Below, in pieces: positions 32,373-41,653 of a stretch of 64,000 nt of DNA. The position numbers and the translations under genes were made by a program. This DNA comes from Hyphomicrobiales bacterium (GTDB lineage Bacteria; Pseudomonadota; Alphaproteobacteria; Rhizobiales; Beijerinckiaceae). The DNA lies in NCBI GenBank assembly GCA_930633525.1, contig CAKNFP010000001.1, positions 1-64,000 of the forward strand, given 5' to 3'. The notes under the pieces were generated by a model. The model saw nothing but the letters and a program-made list of their open reading frames with translations. It searched no databases and was not told the origin of the DNA. The stretch's first letter is position 1. Each line of letters opens with the position of its first letter.

Positions 32373-33608
32373 TCAGGTCTCCACGAGTCCGGTGCTGTCG
32401 CCCGAGCCCGTGGAGTCGCCGCGCCCATGGGGCGCGGAGAGATATTCCTCGGACTGCATCTCGATCAGGCGGGAGACGGTGCGGTCGAATTCGAAGACCT
32501 CGCGCCCCTGATTGGCATGATAGAGGTTCTGCGGCTCAGTTGCCGCGGAGGCGAGAAGTTTCACGTGCCGGTCGTAGAGCGTATCGATGAGCGTGATGAA
32601 ACGCTTGGCTTCATTGCGGCGGTCGAAATCGAGCGCCGGTATGTTTTCGACGATGAGGGTATGGAAGCGTTCCGCCAGCGCGAGGTAGTCGGAGGCGCCT
32701 AGCGGCTTGCTGCAGAGATCGGCGAAGGAGAAGCGCGCGACACCGCCGGCCGCGCAAGGCACTTCCACGGGATGCCCCTTCACCGTCAAGGACATAGGCC
32801 CGCCGACGGAGCCTGTGAGAGCATGGAACATCTTGTCCAGGCGCTGCCGGGCGTTGCCATCGTCGGGTACGATGAAGACCGGGCTTCCGGCGAGCTTTTC
32901 AAGCCGGAAATCCGTCCGCGACTGGAGCTTGACCACGTCCATCCGCTCCTTGAGGAGTGCGATGAACGGCAGGAACAAGGCCCGATTGAGCCCGTCCTCA
33001 TAGAGCCGGTCAGGCACGACGTTGGATGTGGCGACCACCACGACGCCGAGCGAGAAGAGGCTGGTGAAAAGACGCCCGAGGATCATCGCGTCGGCGATAT
33101 CGGTCACCGCGAATTCGTCGAAGCACAGAAGCTCGGCTTCCTTGGCGAGTTCGGACGCGACATGCGGGATCGGGTCGGTGTCCTTCTCCTCGCCGCGCTT
33201 TACCCGTTGGCGGAAGTGGAAGATGCGCTCGTGCACATCGCTCATGAAGGCGTGGAAATGCGCCCGCCGTTTGAGCGCAACCGGGGCGACCTCGAAGAAG
33301 AGGTCCATCAGCATGGTCTTGCCGCGCCCGACGGAACCCCACACGTAGAGCCCACGGACGGCCGGCCCGCTGTCGCGCTCGCGACGTCCCAACAGCCATG
33401 CGAAGGGCCGCTTCGGCGCGGCCTTGGCCTTCTCGGCCTGTCGCAACGTGTCCACGAGCCGGTCGAGCTGTGTTATGAGTTCCAACTGCGCCCCGTCGCG
33501 CTCCACCGTGCCCGTGGCGACGAGTGTTTCATAGCGCGACACGACGGATTCACCGGCTGCTGCCGGCACTTCCTGGCGGTGGGTGGGGGGGCGAGAATGA
33601 GCGGTCAC
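32373..33608 (-). CDS. zapE: Cell division protein ZapE / AFG1-like ATPase
   Basis: P-loop ATPase that binds FtsZ in E. coli; the eukaryotic homologue AFG1/LACE1 acts in mitochondria. RGLYVWGSVGRGKTMLMDLF carries Walker A (GSVGRGKT, about 91-98 from this start), LLCFDEFAVTDIADA is Walker B, and VVVATSNVVPDRLYEDGLNR is the sensor region. The start is uncertain: GTG 33608 gives 411 residues, and GTG 33614 is possible; the longer frame to 33920 has no family support. Confidence 0.9.
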   Translation of the reverse strand: MTAHSRPPTHRQEVPAAAGESVVSRYETLVATGTVERDGAQLELITQLDRLVDTLRQAEKAKAAPKRPFAWLLGRRERDSGPAVRGLYVWGSVGRGKTMLMDLFFEVAPVALKRRAHFHAFMSDVHERIFHFRQRVKRGEEKDTDPIPHVASELAKEAELLCFDEFAVTDIADAMILGRLFTSLFSLGVVVVATSNVVPDRLYEDGLNRALFLPFIALLKERMDVVKLQSRTDFRLEKLAGSPVFIVPDDGNARQRLDKMFHALTGSVGGPMSLTVKGHPVEVPCAAGGVARFSFADLCSKPLGASDYLALAERFHTLIVENIPALDFDRRNEAKRFITLIDTLYDRHVKLLASAATEPQNLYHANQGREVFEFDRTVSRLIEMQSEEYLSAPHGRGDSTGSGDSTGLVET

Positions 33609-33763
33609 ACCCACGCAATAACGCTTTCGGGCCTCAAGAACAATCGTGCGCCTTGCGTCCGCCGCCTGAAAACCGTGGCCGCCGTGCCGCGTGTTTGCGG
33701 ATTTGGTAACCGCGACGCGTGATGGCGATGGACAAGACTGGCGGGGCAGCTTAAGCGGTCGGC

Positions 33764-34345
33764 ATGCTGCGCCGCCTCTACGACTGGACATTGTCGCTTG
33801 CCGCAAGCCCCCGCGCCGCCTGGGCGCTGGCGCTGATCTCCTTTGCCGAAAGCTCGTTCTTCCCGGTTCCACCGGATGTGCTTCTTGTGCCGATGGCGCT
33901 GGCACGACCGGACAAGGCATTCTTCTATGCCGGCGTGTGCACGGTTGCGTCGGTGATCGGTGGTTTGCTCGGCTATGCCATCGGTGCGCTGCTCTACGAC
34001 ACGCTCGGCGCCTGGATCATCCAGGCCTATGGTTACGGCGACAACGTTCAGGCTTTCCGGCAGGCTTACGCGGCCTACGGGGAATGGATCATCCTGATCA
34101 AGGGCCTGACCCCGATCCCCTACAAGCTGGTGACCATCACATCTGGCTTTGCGGGCTACGATCTTTTGTGGTTCACGATACTGTCAATCATCACCCGAGG
34201 CCTGCGGTTCTATATTCTCGCTGTCCTGGTGAACCGCTTCGGGGCTCCCGCCAAAGAAATCCTGGAGCGTAACCTCGGTCTGGCCGCAATCATCCTGTTT
34301 GCCACCATCATCAGCGGCTTTGTGGCCGTCCGCTATATATTCTAG
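33764..34345 (+). CDS. YqaA-type VTT/DedA-family membrane protein
   Basis: A 193-residue inner-membrane protein with four or five hydrophobic stretches. FAESSFFPVPPDVLLVPMAL and the later LIKGLTPIPYKLVTITSGFA carry the family's re-entrant-loop prolines and glycines. Family members are linked to lipid scrambling and membrane homeostasis. It lies 38 bases before dsbB on the same strand, an order common in Rhizobiales. Confidence 0.88.
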   Translation: MLRRLYDWTLSLAASPRAAWALALISFAESSFFPVPPDVLLVPMALARPDKAFFYAGVCTVASVIGGLLGYAIGALLYDTLGAWIIQAYGYGDNVQAFRQAYAAYGEWIILIKGLTPIPYKLVTITSGFAGYDLLWFTILSIITRGLRFYILAVLVNRFGAPAKEILERNLGLAAIILFATIISGFVAVRYIF

Positions 34346-34383
34346 GGGCGCATCGACAGGGCGCCTCGCCTCACGAGCGTTCA

Positions 34384-34896
34384 ATGTCCCTTCTCTCGCG
34401 ACCACGCCTTGTTGCACTGACGATCCTCGTCATCTGCGTCGCCCTCATCGGCGGCGCCTATTATTTTGAATACGTGCTGGGGCTGATGCCCTGCGAGCTC
34501 TGCCTGAAGCAGCGCCAGCCCTACTATCTTGCGATGCCGGTGGCGGCGGTGCTCGCGCTCCTGCCCGATGAGCGGCGTGACCGGCTGTTCACGAGCCTGC
34601 GCTGGATCGGCTTCGGCATCATCGCGGTCGCGTTCCTCTACAACGCCGGCCTTGGCGTCTATCACAGCGGCGCTGAGTGGCATTTGTGGCAGGGGCCGGC
34701 GGATTGCACGGGCCCCATGAACAGCAATGTCGGCCTCAATGATTTTCTCAAGAACCTGCAGACCACCCGCGTCGTGCGCTGCGACGAGGCGGCCTGGCGT
34801 TTCGTGGGGATTTCTCTCGCCGGCTGGAGCGCGCTGGCCTCGCTCGGCCTGGCCCTGCTCGCGATCGCCGGCCTGGGGAAAATGAGGAAAACTTAA
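34384..34896 (+). CDS. dsbB: Disulfide bond formation protein DsbB
   Basis: Quinone-linked inner-membrane oxidase that recharges DsbA. Four hydrophobic segments are visible. The quinone-side pair is Cys37/Cys40 (CELC) after GLMP, and the periplasmic pair is Cys108 (PADCTG) and Cys133 (VVRCDEAAW). 170 residues, standard. Probably cotranscribed with the upstream membrane protein gene. Confidence 0.93.
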   Translation: MSLLSRPRLVALTILVICVALIGGAYYFEYVLGLMPCELCLKQRQPYYLAMPVAAVLALLPDERRDRLFTSLRWIGFGIIAVAFLYNAGLGVYHSGAEWHLWQGPADCTGPMNSNVGLNDFLKNLQTTRVVRCDEAAWRFVGISLAGWSALASLGLALLAIAGLGKMRKT

Positions 34897-34969
34897 CCCT
34901 CAGCGTGGTTCTGCGCCCCACCGGGATATCGCATATATTGACATAAATCGGAATTTGCCCCCTATATCT

Positions 34970-35165
34970 AGTGGTCACGGTCGCTCGATTCGACGTCGAG
35001 CGGGCAAGAGGGAATTCGGGCGCGGTGCTTTGATGCCGCTTAACCGAAGCTGCCCCCGCAACTGTAAGTGGTGAGTCTACGTCCAACTGATGTCACTGGC
35101 GCCGCATGGCGCCGGGAAGGCAGGGCGTGGGCGGCGATCCACAGCCAGGAGACCTGCCGCGACAC
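34970..35165 (+). ncRNA. Cobalamin (adenosylcobalamin) riboswitch
   Basis: The conserved B12-box landmarks occur in order: GAGGGAATTCGG near 35009, a GGTGC at 35023, AACCGAAGCTGCCCCCGCAA at 35042-35061, CTGTAAGTGGTGAG (35062-35075), CACTGG at 35094-35099, CCGGGAAGGC at 35112-35121, and GCCAGGAGACCTGCC at 35144-35158. Ends are approximate. It sits about 125 bases upstream of the nrdA start on the same strand, so cobalamin should repress the operon. A candidate expression platform is the GC-rich 35160-35290 region. Confidence 0.93.
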
Positions 35166-35290
35166 GATGAGATTGTCCTCGGGCGGGGTGCCCCGGTGGA
35201 TCGCCTGGAGTTTGTCGCGGCAGAAGGCTGCCGGGCGCTCCTGTTTGCGCGTCCGCTCGGCCTTTGCCCCTAACATGGGGTTTGTTGCCG

Positions 35291-38260
35291 ATGTCTTTGA
35301 CGACCGAAACCGAAGCCCGATCATCCCGCTCGCCCGCGATTGCAGCAGGCACGCCCCGCGCTGCCGCGGAGCCGGGATACCAGCTTATCCGACGCAACGG
35401 CGCCGTGACGCCCTTCGACCCGTCGAAGATCGCCGTTGCCTTGACCAAGGCGTTCCTCGCCGTTGAGGGTTCCGGCGCGGCTGCCTCGCGCCGGGTGCAC
35501 GATATCGTCGCGGATCTCACCGACCAGATCGTGGCCGCGCTGACACGACGCGTGGATGCCGGGCGCACCTTCCACATAGAGGATGTGCAGGACCAGGTTG
35601 AACTCGCCCTCATGCGCAGCGAGCACCCCAAGGTGGCGCGTGCCTATGTGCTCTACCGCGAGGAGCGCGCCCGCGAGCGTGCGCGTGCTGCCAGTGAGAC
35701 AACGGTAACGGCGGCGCAGACGCGCCTTCACATGAAGAACACCAATGGCGAGCTCGTGCCGCTCGACGAGGCTCGTCTTGCCGCCATCATCGCGGAAGCC
35801 TGCGCCGGCCTCGAAGGCGTGACGCCCGAGGCGATCCTCGCGGAGGCGCGCCGCAACCTCTACGACGGCATCAGCCGGGACGAACTGGCGCTCGCGCCGA
35901 TCCTCGCTGCCCGCACCCTTGTCGAGACCGAGCCGGACTATGCCAAGGTTTCCGCGCGGCTCTTGAACGACAAGCTGCGGCGCGAGGCCTTGAGTTTCGT
36001 CTTCGGCCGGGCGGAGGAGGCGACCCAGGCCGAGATGGCCGAACGCTATCCCAGCTATTTCCATGCCTATGTGAAGACCGGCATCGACAATGAGCTGCTG
36101 GATCCGGAGCTCGCGCGGTTCGACCTGACGCGTCTCGCCGCGGCCTTGAAGCCCGAGCGCGACCTGAATTTCGACTACCTCGGCTTCCAGACGCTCTACG
36201 ACCGTTATTTCCTGCATGTGCGTGGCACACGCATCGAGCTGGCGCAGGCCTTCTTCATGCGCGTCGCCATGGGCGTCGCCCTGCGCGAGGTCGACCGGGA
36301 AGAGAAGGCGATTGAATTCTACAATCTCCTTTCGTCCTTCCATTTCATGTGCTCGACGCCGACGTTGTTCAACGCCGGGACGCGCCGCTCGCAGTTGGCC
36401 TCCTGCTTCCTGACCACGGTGTCGGATGACCTCGACGGCATCTTCAAGGCCATCAAGGACAATGCCTTGCTGGCCAAGTATTCCGGCGGCCTCGGCAATG
36501 ACTGGACGCCGGTGCGCGGCCTCGGCGCCCATATCAAGGGCACCAACGGCGAAAGCCAGGGCGTCGTGCCCTTCCTGAAGGTGGCCAATGACACCGCCAT
36601 CGCCGTCAACCAGGGCGGCAAAAGGAAGGGCGCTGTCTGTGCCTATCTCGAAACCTGGCACGTCGATATCGAGGAATTCCTCGATCTGAGGAAGAACACG
36701 GGCGACGACCGCCGCCGCACCCACGACATGAACACGGCCAACTGGGTGCCGGACCTGTTCATGCAGCGTGTTGAGGCGGACGGCCCGTGGACGCTGTTCT
36801 CGCCGGACGAGGTGCCGGATCTGCATGATCACTACGGGGCAGCCTTCCGCGACACCTATGAGGCCTACGAGGCGAAGGCTTCGCGCGGCGAGATGAAGGT
36901 GTTCAAGCAGGTTCGCGCGCTCGATCTCTGGCGGCGCATGCTGACCATGTTGTTCGAGACCGGCCACCCCTGGCTCACCTTCAAGGATCCCTGCAACATC
37001 CGCTCGCCCCAGGGGCATGCCGGCGTGGTGCATTCCTCGAACCTCTGCACCGAGATCACGCTGAACACCTCTCATGACGAGGTCGCCGTCTGCAATCTCG
37101 GCTCCGTCAATCTGGCGGTCCATGTCACGGCCACAGGCCTCGATATGGAGAAGCTGGCACGCACGATCAAAACCGCGATGCGCATGCTCGACAATGTCAT
37201 CGACATCAATTTCTACACGATCCCCGAAGCGCGCCGGTCGAACCTGCGCCATCGGCCGATCGGTCTTGGCCTGATGGGCTTCCAGGACGCCTTGCAGACC
37301 CTGCGCATCCCCTATGGCTCGGAAGCGGCCGTCACCTTCGCGGACGAGAGCATGGAGGCTATCTCCTTCCACGCCATCGCTTCCTCGGTCGATCTCGCGG
37401 CCGAGCGCGGGCGCTATTCCTCCTTTGAGGGGTCGCTGTGGTCACGCGGAATCCTGCCGATCGATTCCGTCAACCTGCTCGCGGAATCGCGTGGCGTTGC
37501 ACGGGGCGAAGCACTTGGCGAAGGGGTTTTCGAGCGCTCTGCGCGGCTCGACTGGGAGGGCCTGCGCCAGCGCGTGGTGACGACCGGGATGCGCAACTCC
37601 AACACGATGGCGATCGCGCCCACGGCGACGATCTCCAATATTTGCGGGGTCAGCCAGTCGATCGAGCCCGCCTACCAGAACCTCTTCGTGAAATCGAACA
37701 TGTCGGGCGATTTCACCGTGGTGAACGCCGCACTGGTGCGCGACCTCAAGGCGCGGGGCCTGTGGGACGAGGTGATGGTGTCGGATCTCAAATATTTCGA
37801 CGGCAGCGTCGGCCAGATCGACCGGGTGCCCGACGATCTCAAGGCGCTCTATGCGACGGCTTTCGAGATCGATTCGGCCTGGTTGATCGAGGCGGCCGCG
37901 CGCCGGCAGAAATGGATCGACCAATCGCAGTCGCTCAATCTGTATATCGCCAACCCGTCCGGGCGTAAGCTCGACACGCTCTATCGCCTGGCGTGGCAGC
38001 GCGGCCTGAAGACGACCTATTACCTGCGCTCGCGCTCCGCGACCCATGTCGAGAAGTCCACGCTGAAAGGCACGGACGGCAAGCTCAACGCGGTTTCCGC
38101 CGTTGTGACATCGGCGACAGCCGCAGCGCCCGCGGCCGCGCCGATCCTCGTCGCCGAAGCACGCAAGGTGAGCGATGCGACGGGAGGCGAGGCGGAGCTG
38201 GGGGCTGCCTGGGGCAAGGCCTGCTCGATCGACGATCCCGAGTGCGAAGCCTGCCAGTAA
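35291..38260 (+). CDS. nrdA: Class I ribonucleotide reductase alpha subunit
   Basis: Large catalytic subunit that reduces ribonucleoside diphosphates. An ATP-cone (about 30-130) gives allosteric activity control, and RNR N-terminal and barrel domains follow. The three active-site cysteines sit in ASCFLTTVSDDLDG, SSNLCTEITLN and VAVCNLGSVNL; glutamate of the NLCTE motif is present. The C-terminus ends with the shuttle pair Cys985/Cys988 (CEAC). Start ATG 35291 (989 residues) was chosen as the first ATG of the conserved frame after the riboswitch. Partnered with nrdB and predicted to be shut down by B12. Confidence 0.93.
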   Translation: MSLTTETEARSSRSPAIAAGTPRAAAEPGYQLIRRNGAVTPFDPSKIAVALTKAFLAVEGSGAAASRRVHDIVADLTDQIVAALTRRVDAGRTFHIEDVQDQVELALMRSEHPKVARAYVLYREERARERARAASETTVTAAQTRLHMKNTNGELVPLDEARLAAIIAEACAGLEGVTPEAILAEARRNLYDGISRDELALAPILAARTLVETEPDYAKVSARLLNDKLRREALSFVFGRAEEATQAEMAERYPSYFHAYVKTGIDNELLDPELARFDLTRLAAALKPERDLNFDYLGFQTLYDRYFLHVRGTRIELAQAFFMRVAMGVALREVDREEKAIEFYNLLSSFHFMCSTPTLFNAGTRRSQLASCFLTTVSDDLDGIFKAIKDNALLAKYSGGLGNDWTPVRGLGAHIKGTNGESQGVVPFLKVANDTAIAVNQGGKRKGAVCAYLETWHVDIEEFLDLRKNTGDDRRRTHDMNTANWVPDLFMQRVEADGPWTLFSPDEVPDLHDHYGAAFRDTYEAYEAKASRGEMKVFKQVRALDLWRRMLTMLFETGHPWLTFKDPCNIRSPQGHAGVVHSSNLCTEITLNTSHDEVAVCNLGSVNLAVHVTATGLDMEKLARTIKTAMRMLDNVIDINFYTIPEARRSNLRHRPIGLGLMGFQDALQTLRIPYGSEAAVTFADESMEAISFHAIASSVDLAAERGRYSSFEGSLWSRGILPIDSVNLLAESRGVARGEALGEGVFERSARLDWEGLRQRVVTTGMRNSNTMAIAPTATISNICGVSQSIEPAYQNLFVKSNMSGDFTVVNAALVRDLKARGLWDEVMVSDLKYFDGSVGQIDRVPDDLKALYATAFEIDSAWLIEAAARRQKWIDQSQSLNLYIANPSGRKLDTLYRLAWQRGLKTTYYLRSRSATHVEKSTLKGTDGKLNAVSAVVTSATAAAPAAAPILVAEARKVSDATGGEAELGAAWGKACSIDDPECEACQ

Positions 38261-38268
38261 AGGCCGCC

Positions 38269-38368
38269 TCCCTCTCCCCGCCAAGTAGGCTGTCGCCAAT
38301 TTGGCGTTGTTCAAGCTCAACACGGCAACAGCCATGTTGAGCGGGGGAGGGTTGGGGTGAGGGGGGAG
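38269..38368. repeat. Intergenic palindromic repeat between nrdA and nrdB
   Basis: CCCTCTCCCCG at the left end faces GCGGGGGAGGG at 38342-38351, which is followed by TTGGGGTGAGGGG. Inside are GGCTGT...ACAGCC and CTCAACA...TGTTGAG dyads. It resembles the repeats at 8247 and 20868. It may shape the nrdA/nrdB mRNA ratio. Confidence 0.65.
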
Positions 38369-38413
38369 TGAGGAACTCGGCCCCGCATGACAAGACATTT
38401 GGAGAATGAACGA

Positions 38414-39544
38414 ATGCTCGATTGGTCAGAGCCGAAGGCCGCAGCCGCGCTCCCATTTCAGCCTCTGCCGTCCGGCCAGCAGCCCGCTGGCGATGCCACC
38501 GGCCTCGGTGCCATCGATCGTGGCGGCCAGCGCGTTACCGTCGACGACAAGGCGATGATCAACTGCCGCGCCGACGTGAACCAGCTGCTGCCGCTCAAGT
38601 ATAAATGGGCCTGGGAGAAGTATCTCGCCGGTTGCAACAACCACTGGATGCCGACCGAGGTCTCCATGCAGGCCGATATCGCCCTGTGGAAATCACGCGA
38701 AGGCCTGACCGATGACGAACGCCGGGCGATCAAGCGCAATCTCGGCTTCTTCGCGGCGTCCGAAAGCCTCGTGGCCAACAATATCGTGCTGGCCATCTAT
38801 CGGCATCTGACCAATCCCGAATGCCGGCAATATCTGCTGCGCCAGGCCTTCGAGGAGGCGGTCCACACGCACACCTTCCAGTATATCGTGGAAAGCCTCG
38901 GCCTCGACGAGGGTGAACTGTTCAACATGTACCGGGAAGTGCCGTCGATCACCGACAAGGCGGCCTGGGCGCTGAAGCACACGCAGCATCTCGACGATCC
39001 CGACTTCAAGACCGGTACGCCAGCGGCGGACCAGGCCTTCCTGCGCGATCTCGTGGCCTTCTATGTCGTGTTCGAGGGCATGTGGTTCTATACGGGTTTC
39101 GCGCAGATTTTGTCGCTGGGGCGGCGCAACAAGATGGTCGGCATCGCCGAACAGTACCAGTACATCCTCAGGGATGAGAGTATTCACCTCAATTTCGGCA
39201 TCGACGTCATCAACCAGATCAAGCATGAGAACCCGCATCTGTGGACATCGGCCTTTCAGGACGAAGTGCGCGGGATGCTGCGCGAGGCAGCTGAACTCGA
39301 GGCGTCCTACGGCCGGGACACAATGCCGCGCGGGTTCCTCGGCCTGAATGCGGCGCTCTGCGAGCAATACATGCATTTCATCGCCAACCGTCGCTGCGCC
39401 CAGCTCGGGCTGTCGCCGGTTTTCGCCGAGACGGACAATCCCTTCCCCTGGATGTCGGAGGCGATGGACCTGAAGAAGGAGAAGAACTTCTTCGAGACCC
39501 GGGTGATCGAATACCAGAACGGCGGCGCGCTGAGCTGGGATTGA
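38414..39544 (+). CDS. nrdB: Class I ribonucleotide reductase beta subunit, class Ic (Mn/Fe) signature
   Basis: Radical-generating subunit, 376 residues from ATG 38414 (GGAGA upstream). Metal ligands line up with Chlamydia trachomatis NrdB at a constant offset of +28: Glu117 (ASESLVANN), Glu148 and His151 (EEAVHTHTF), Glu221 (VVFEGMW), Glu255 and His258 (RDESIHL). The position of the radical tyrosine is Phe155, and the first ligand is Glu rather than the Asp of class Ia. Both are hallmarks of class Ic enzymes using a Mn(IV)/Fe(III) cofactor. Numbering is from my own counts against recalled literature positions. Confidence 0.92.
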   Translation: MLDWSEPKAAAALPFQPLPSGQQPAGDATGLGAIDRGGQRVTVDDKAMINCRADVNQLLPLKYKWAWEKYLAGCNNHWMPTEVSMQADIALWKSREGLTDDERRAIKRNLGFFAASESLVANNIVLAIYRHLTNPECRQYLLRQAFEEAVHTHTFQYIVESLGLDEGELFNMYREVPSITDKAAWALKHTQHLDDPDFKTGTPAADQAFLRDLVAFYVVFEGMWFYTGFAQILSLGRRNKMVGIAEQYQYILRDESIHLNFGIDVINQIKHENPHLWTSAFQDEVRGMLREAAELEASYGRDTMPRGFLGLNAALCEQYMHFIANRRCAQLGLSPVFAETDNPFPWMSEAMDLKKEKNFFETRVIEYQNGGALSWD

Positions 39545-39572
39545 TTCCGCCGGCAGAACGGCGCGCTTTCGT

Positions 39573-39605
39573 TGGGGCCGGTGCATCGCGCCGGCCTCCG
39601 TTTCG
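39573..39605 (+). terminator. Possible terminator after nrdB
   Basis: GGCCGG (39576-39581) pairs with CCGGCC (39591-39596) with two more pairs outside, followed by TCCGTTTC. The T-run is weak. Confidence 0.35.
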
Positions 39606-39796
39606 GCTGTCGCCGCAGCCAGACTTCGCCTTCGGCGTCTTCAGGGCGCTGGCGCCGCAGACGATAGGGACGCTAGGGGCGCCAGGACCTTGGTGCGCTG
39701 AAAGCGCCCGTGCAAAAACAATCAGCTTTCGAGGCTGGACTTTTCTGGGCTTGCTATGGCAAATAGCTGCCCATAGCGACGGCTTCGTCGCTTCGT

Positions 39797-39881
39797 GCGG
39801 GTGTGGTGGAACTGGTAGACGCGCCGGACTCAAAATCCGGTTCCGAAAGGAGTGTCGGTTCGATTCCGACCACCCGCACCA
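39797..39881 (+). tRNA. tRNA-Leu (anticodon CAA)
   Basis: 85 bases including an encoded CCA. Acceptor GCGGGTG pairs with CACCCGC, the D-loop has GGTAGACGC, the anticodon arm is CCGGA-CTCAAAA-TCCGG (CAA, reads UUG), a long variable arm follows, and the T-arm contains GGTTCGATTCC. Confidence 0.95.
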
Positions 39882-40075
39882 CCATTTCTCTCCTGGATTG
39901 TTAAGCGGTAAAGCGCCCCCGATGGGGCTGCCGAACACAGGAGCTTCAGTTCGCCTTCGATACCCATCCACGTTCGAAGCACCGCGTGTCTCGGATCAAA
40001 CGGGAAGGGGCCTATTCGCTCGTTTCTCGACCAAGTTGGTGACAGCGGGGTCATCCTGAGAAATTGCGGACGTGT

Positions 40076-40222
40076 CCCCATCCGCTCATTCCATTCATTG
40101 GCGATGGCAGCGAGGCGCGGATAGAGCGCCGTGCGGATGCTGCCGATGAGGTCGGGCAGCGGATAGTTGAAATAGCGATACTCGCCTTTCCCGAAGCCAT
40201 GCCGCGCCATAATGATGTGGCT
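40076..40222 (-). pseudogene. Remnant of 2OG-Fe(II) oxygenase (middle segment)
   Basis: Directly after the ogt stop, the frame SHIIMARHGFGKGEYRYFNY, then PLPDLIGSIRTALYPRLA and NEWNERMG, matches the N-terminal third of the 2OG-Fe(II) oxygenases often encoded beside ada/ogt genes. The match stops at about 40076 and the rest of the gene is missing. Context suggests a former ogt-oxygenase alkylation-repair operon. Confidence 0.7.
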
Positions 40223-40225
40223 GTC

Positions 40226-40792
40226 TCATGCCATCGCCTCCTTGCGGATCAGCTGGCGCTTGCGCTCGACGCCCCAGCGATAGCCCGCCAGGTCGCCGTT
40301 GGAACGAACGACACGGTGGCACGGGATCGCCAGCGCGATCGGGTTGGCGGCGCAGGCGCCGGCGATGGCGCGCGGGTTCGCCAGCGGGCTGATCCACTTG
40401 GCGAGTTCCATGTAGCTCACCGTCCTGCCGGCGGCGATCGCCTTCAGCTTTTCCCAGACGCGGCGCTGGAACGGCGTGCCGCGCATGTCGAGCGTTAGGT
40501 GAAGCCCTTCGGAAGGTTTGGCGATGTAGCGCAGGACTTTCGCGACATCGTTCTTCACCACGGCCTCGCTCGCGATGAGCGTGGACTGCGGGAAGCGTTC
40601 GGCGAGATCCGCTGCCAGCTCCTCGGCATTGTCGCCGAGCAGGATCGAGCAGACGCCCTTGTCGCTGCGCGCGACGAGCACTTTGCCGAGTTCGCTGTCG
40701 GCGATCGCATACGAGAGAACGTCGACGGCAGTTGAGTTGGAATTCACCTGCGCGTTGGAGCGCAGCGTGTCGGTCTCGATCATGAGGTTCAT
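40226..40792 (-). CDS. ogt: Methylated-DNA-[protein]-cysteine S-methyltransferase
   Basis: Suicide repair protein that accepts an alkyl group from O6-alkylguanine. The C-terminal domain contains the active-site Cys158 in IPCHRVV, preceded by GTPFQRRVWEKLKAI and YMELAKWI. ATG 40792 has AAGGAG eight bases upstream and gives 188 residues. This is the alkyltransferase part only, without the AraC-type regulatory half of Ada. Flanked on both sides by oxygenase remnants. Confidence 0.92.
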   Translation of the reverse strand: MNLMIETDTLRSNAQVNSNSTAVDVLSYAIADSELGKVLVARSDKGVCSILLGDNAEELAADLAERFPQSTLIASEAVVKNDVAKVLRYIAKPSEGLHLTLDMRGTPFQRRVWEKLKAIAAGRTVSYMELAKWISPLANPRAIAGACAANPIALAIPCHRVVRSNGDLAGYRWGVERKRQLIRKEAMA

Positions 40793-40996
40793 TGTCGTAG
40801 CTCCTTGCTCTGTCCTCACGATCGAAATTACTTGTCTGGTCGTGTCCCCAAACTCCGATCCTTGTTTTCAAATCGAATCTTTACTCGCCTGCGGCGTGAA
40901 GAAGGAATAATGCCGGGCACTTGCATACCCGGCATGCGAAATCATGCTTCAGTCTATCTCTCGATCACGCCTTGGCGCGACGATCGGGACCACATC

Positions 40997-41333
40997 CTAC
41001 TTCGCGTCGTGGAAAATGATCCCGAGCGTGTGCGGTGTCCCGAATGAAGCCGGCTGACGCCACGACAAGATTCGCCCGTGCCGTCCCGCGCGCCCTTCGC
41101 CGGCCGATGGTTGACCGCGAAAGCCACAGTATCGCCTTGCCCAGCAGGAACGCGCCGCCGGTGAAATCCCGCTCCGGCGCGGCCAGCAGGATCACGACCT
41201 GCATCGGAAACGCGAGATCGCCGTAGAGATCCTGATGCATGAAGTAATACAGGTCGGTCAGCGCCTCGCATTCCTCGCGCGTCAGCAGTTGCCGGGCGAC
41301 GGCCGAACCGCCATCAGCGCGGTCTCTCGCCAT
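40997..41333 (-). pseudogene. Remnant of 2OG-Fe(II) oxygenase (start and end segments)
   Basis: From ATG 41333 the frame gives [18 protein letters not shown], then jumps directly to HQDLYGDLAFPMQVVILL and RDFTGGAFLL, so the middle is deleted. After frame changes it continues as QGDTVAFAVNHRPAKGAR, RGVSRLHSGHR and TLGIIFHDAK, then TAG at 40997. At least three frameshifts and two deletions are visible. The missing middle matches what the 40076-40222 remnant contains. Confidence 0.75.
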
Positions 41334-41653
41334 CCGATCCCAATCAATTTGATCGACGCGCTGGGCGGGCGAAAAGTGCTCGGGGTTTCTCGGCTTGGAG
41401 GGTGGGCATGCTACGATCCCCGGCGGTTCGGTGCGTTGCCGGCGGTGCGTTCACGCGCATGGACCCATTTGCCTGCCGCATTGGTCTGGCGCGGAAAGCC
41501 CGCCTTCAGGCAGTCCACGTCGATGGTGCCGCCGACGCGGATGCCTGCGCTCAGCGCCAAGCGATCGATCATCCATCCTGTCTGGCTTCCCGTGACCATG
41601 CCATACATGATACGCCCCTGTATGTTGATGTGCCGTACAGTCTGGGGAACGGG
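41334..41653. other. Intergenic upstream of MocR gene, no intact gene
   Basis: No recognised gene. Just before the regulator, an AT-richer stretch contains CCATACATGATACG and CTGTATGTTGATGTGCCGTACAG, with ATACA/TGTAT-type half sites that could be the MocR autoregulatory site. The divergent target normally found beside such regulators is missing, perhaps lost in the same rearrangement as the oxygenase remnants. Confidence 0.4.

Noticed and set aside
39882..40075. Sequence after tRNA-Leu considered as an integrated element
   Set aside because: No integrase or repeat of the tRNA 3' end found nearby; only oxygenase debris follows.
40909..40937. Hairpin ATGCCGGG/CCCGGCAT considered as ogt upstream regulator or terminator
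   Set aside because: No T-run in either direction and no link to a known Ada-type operator.
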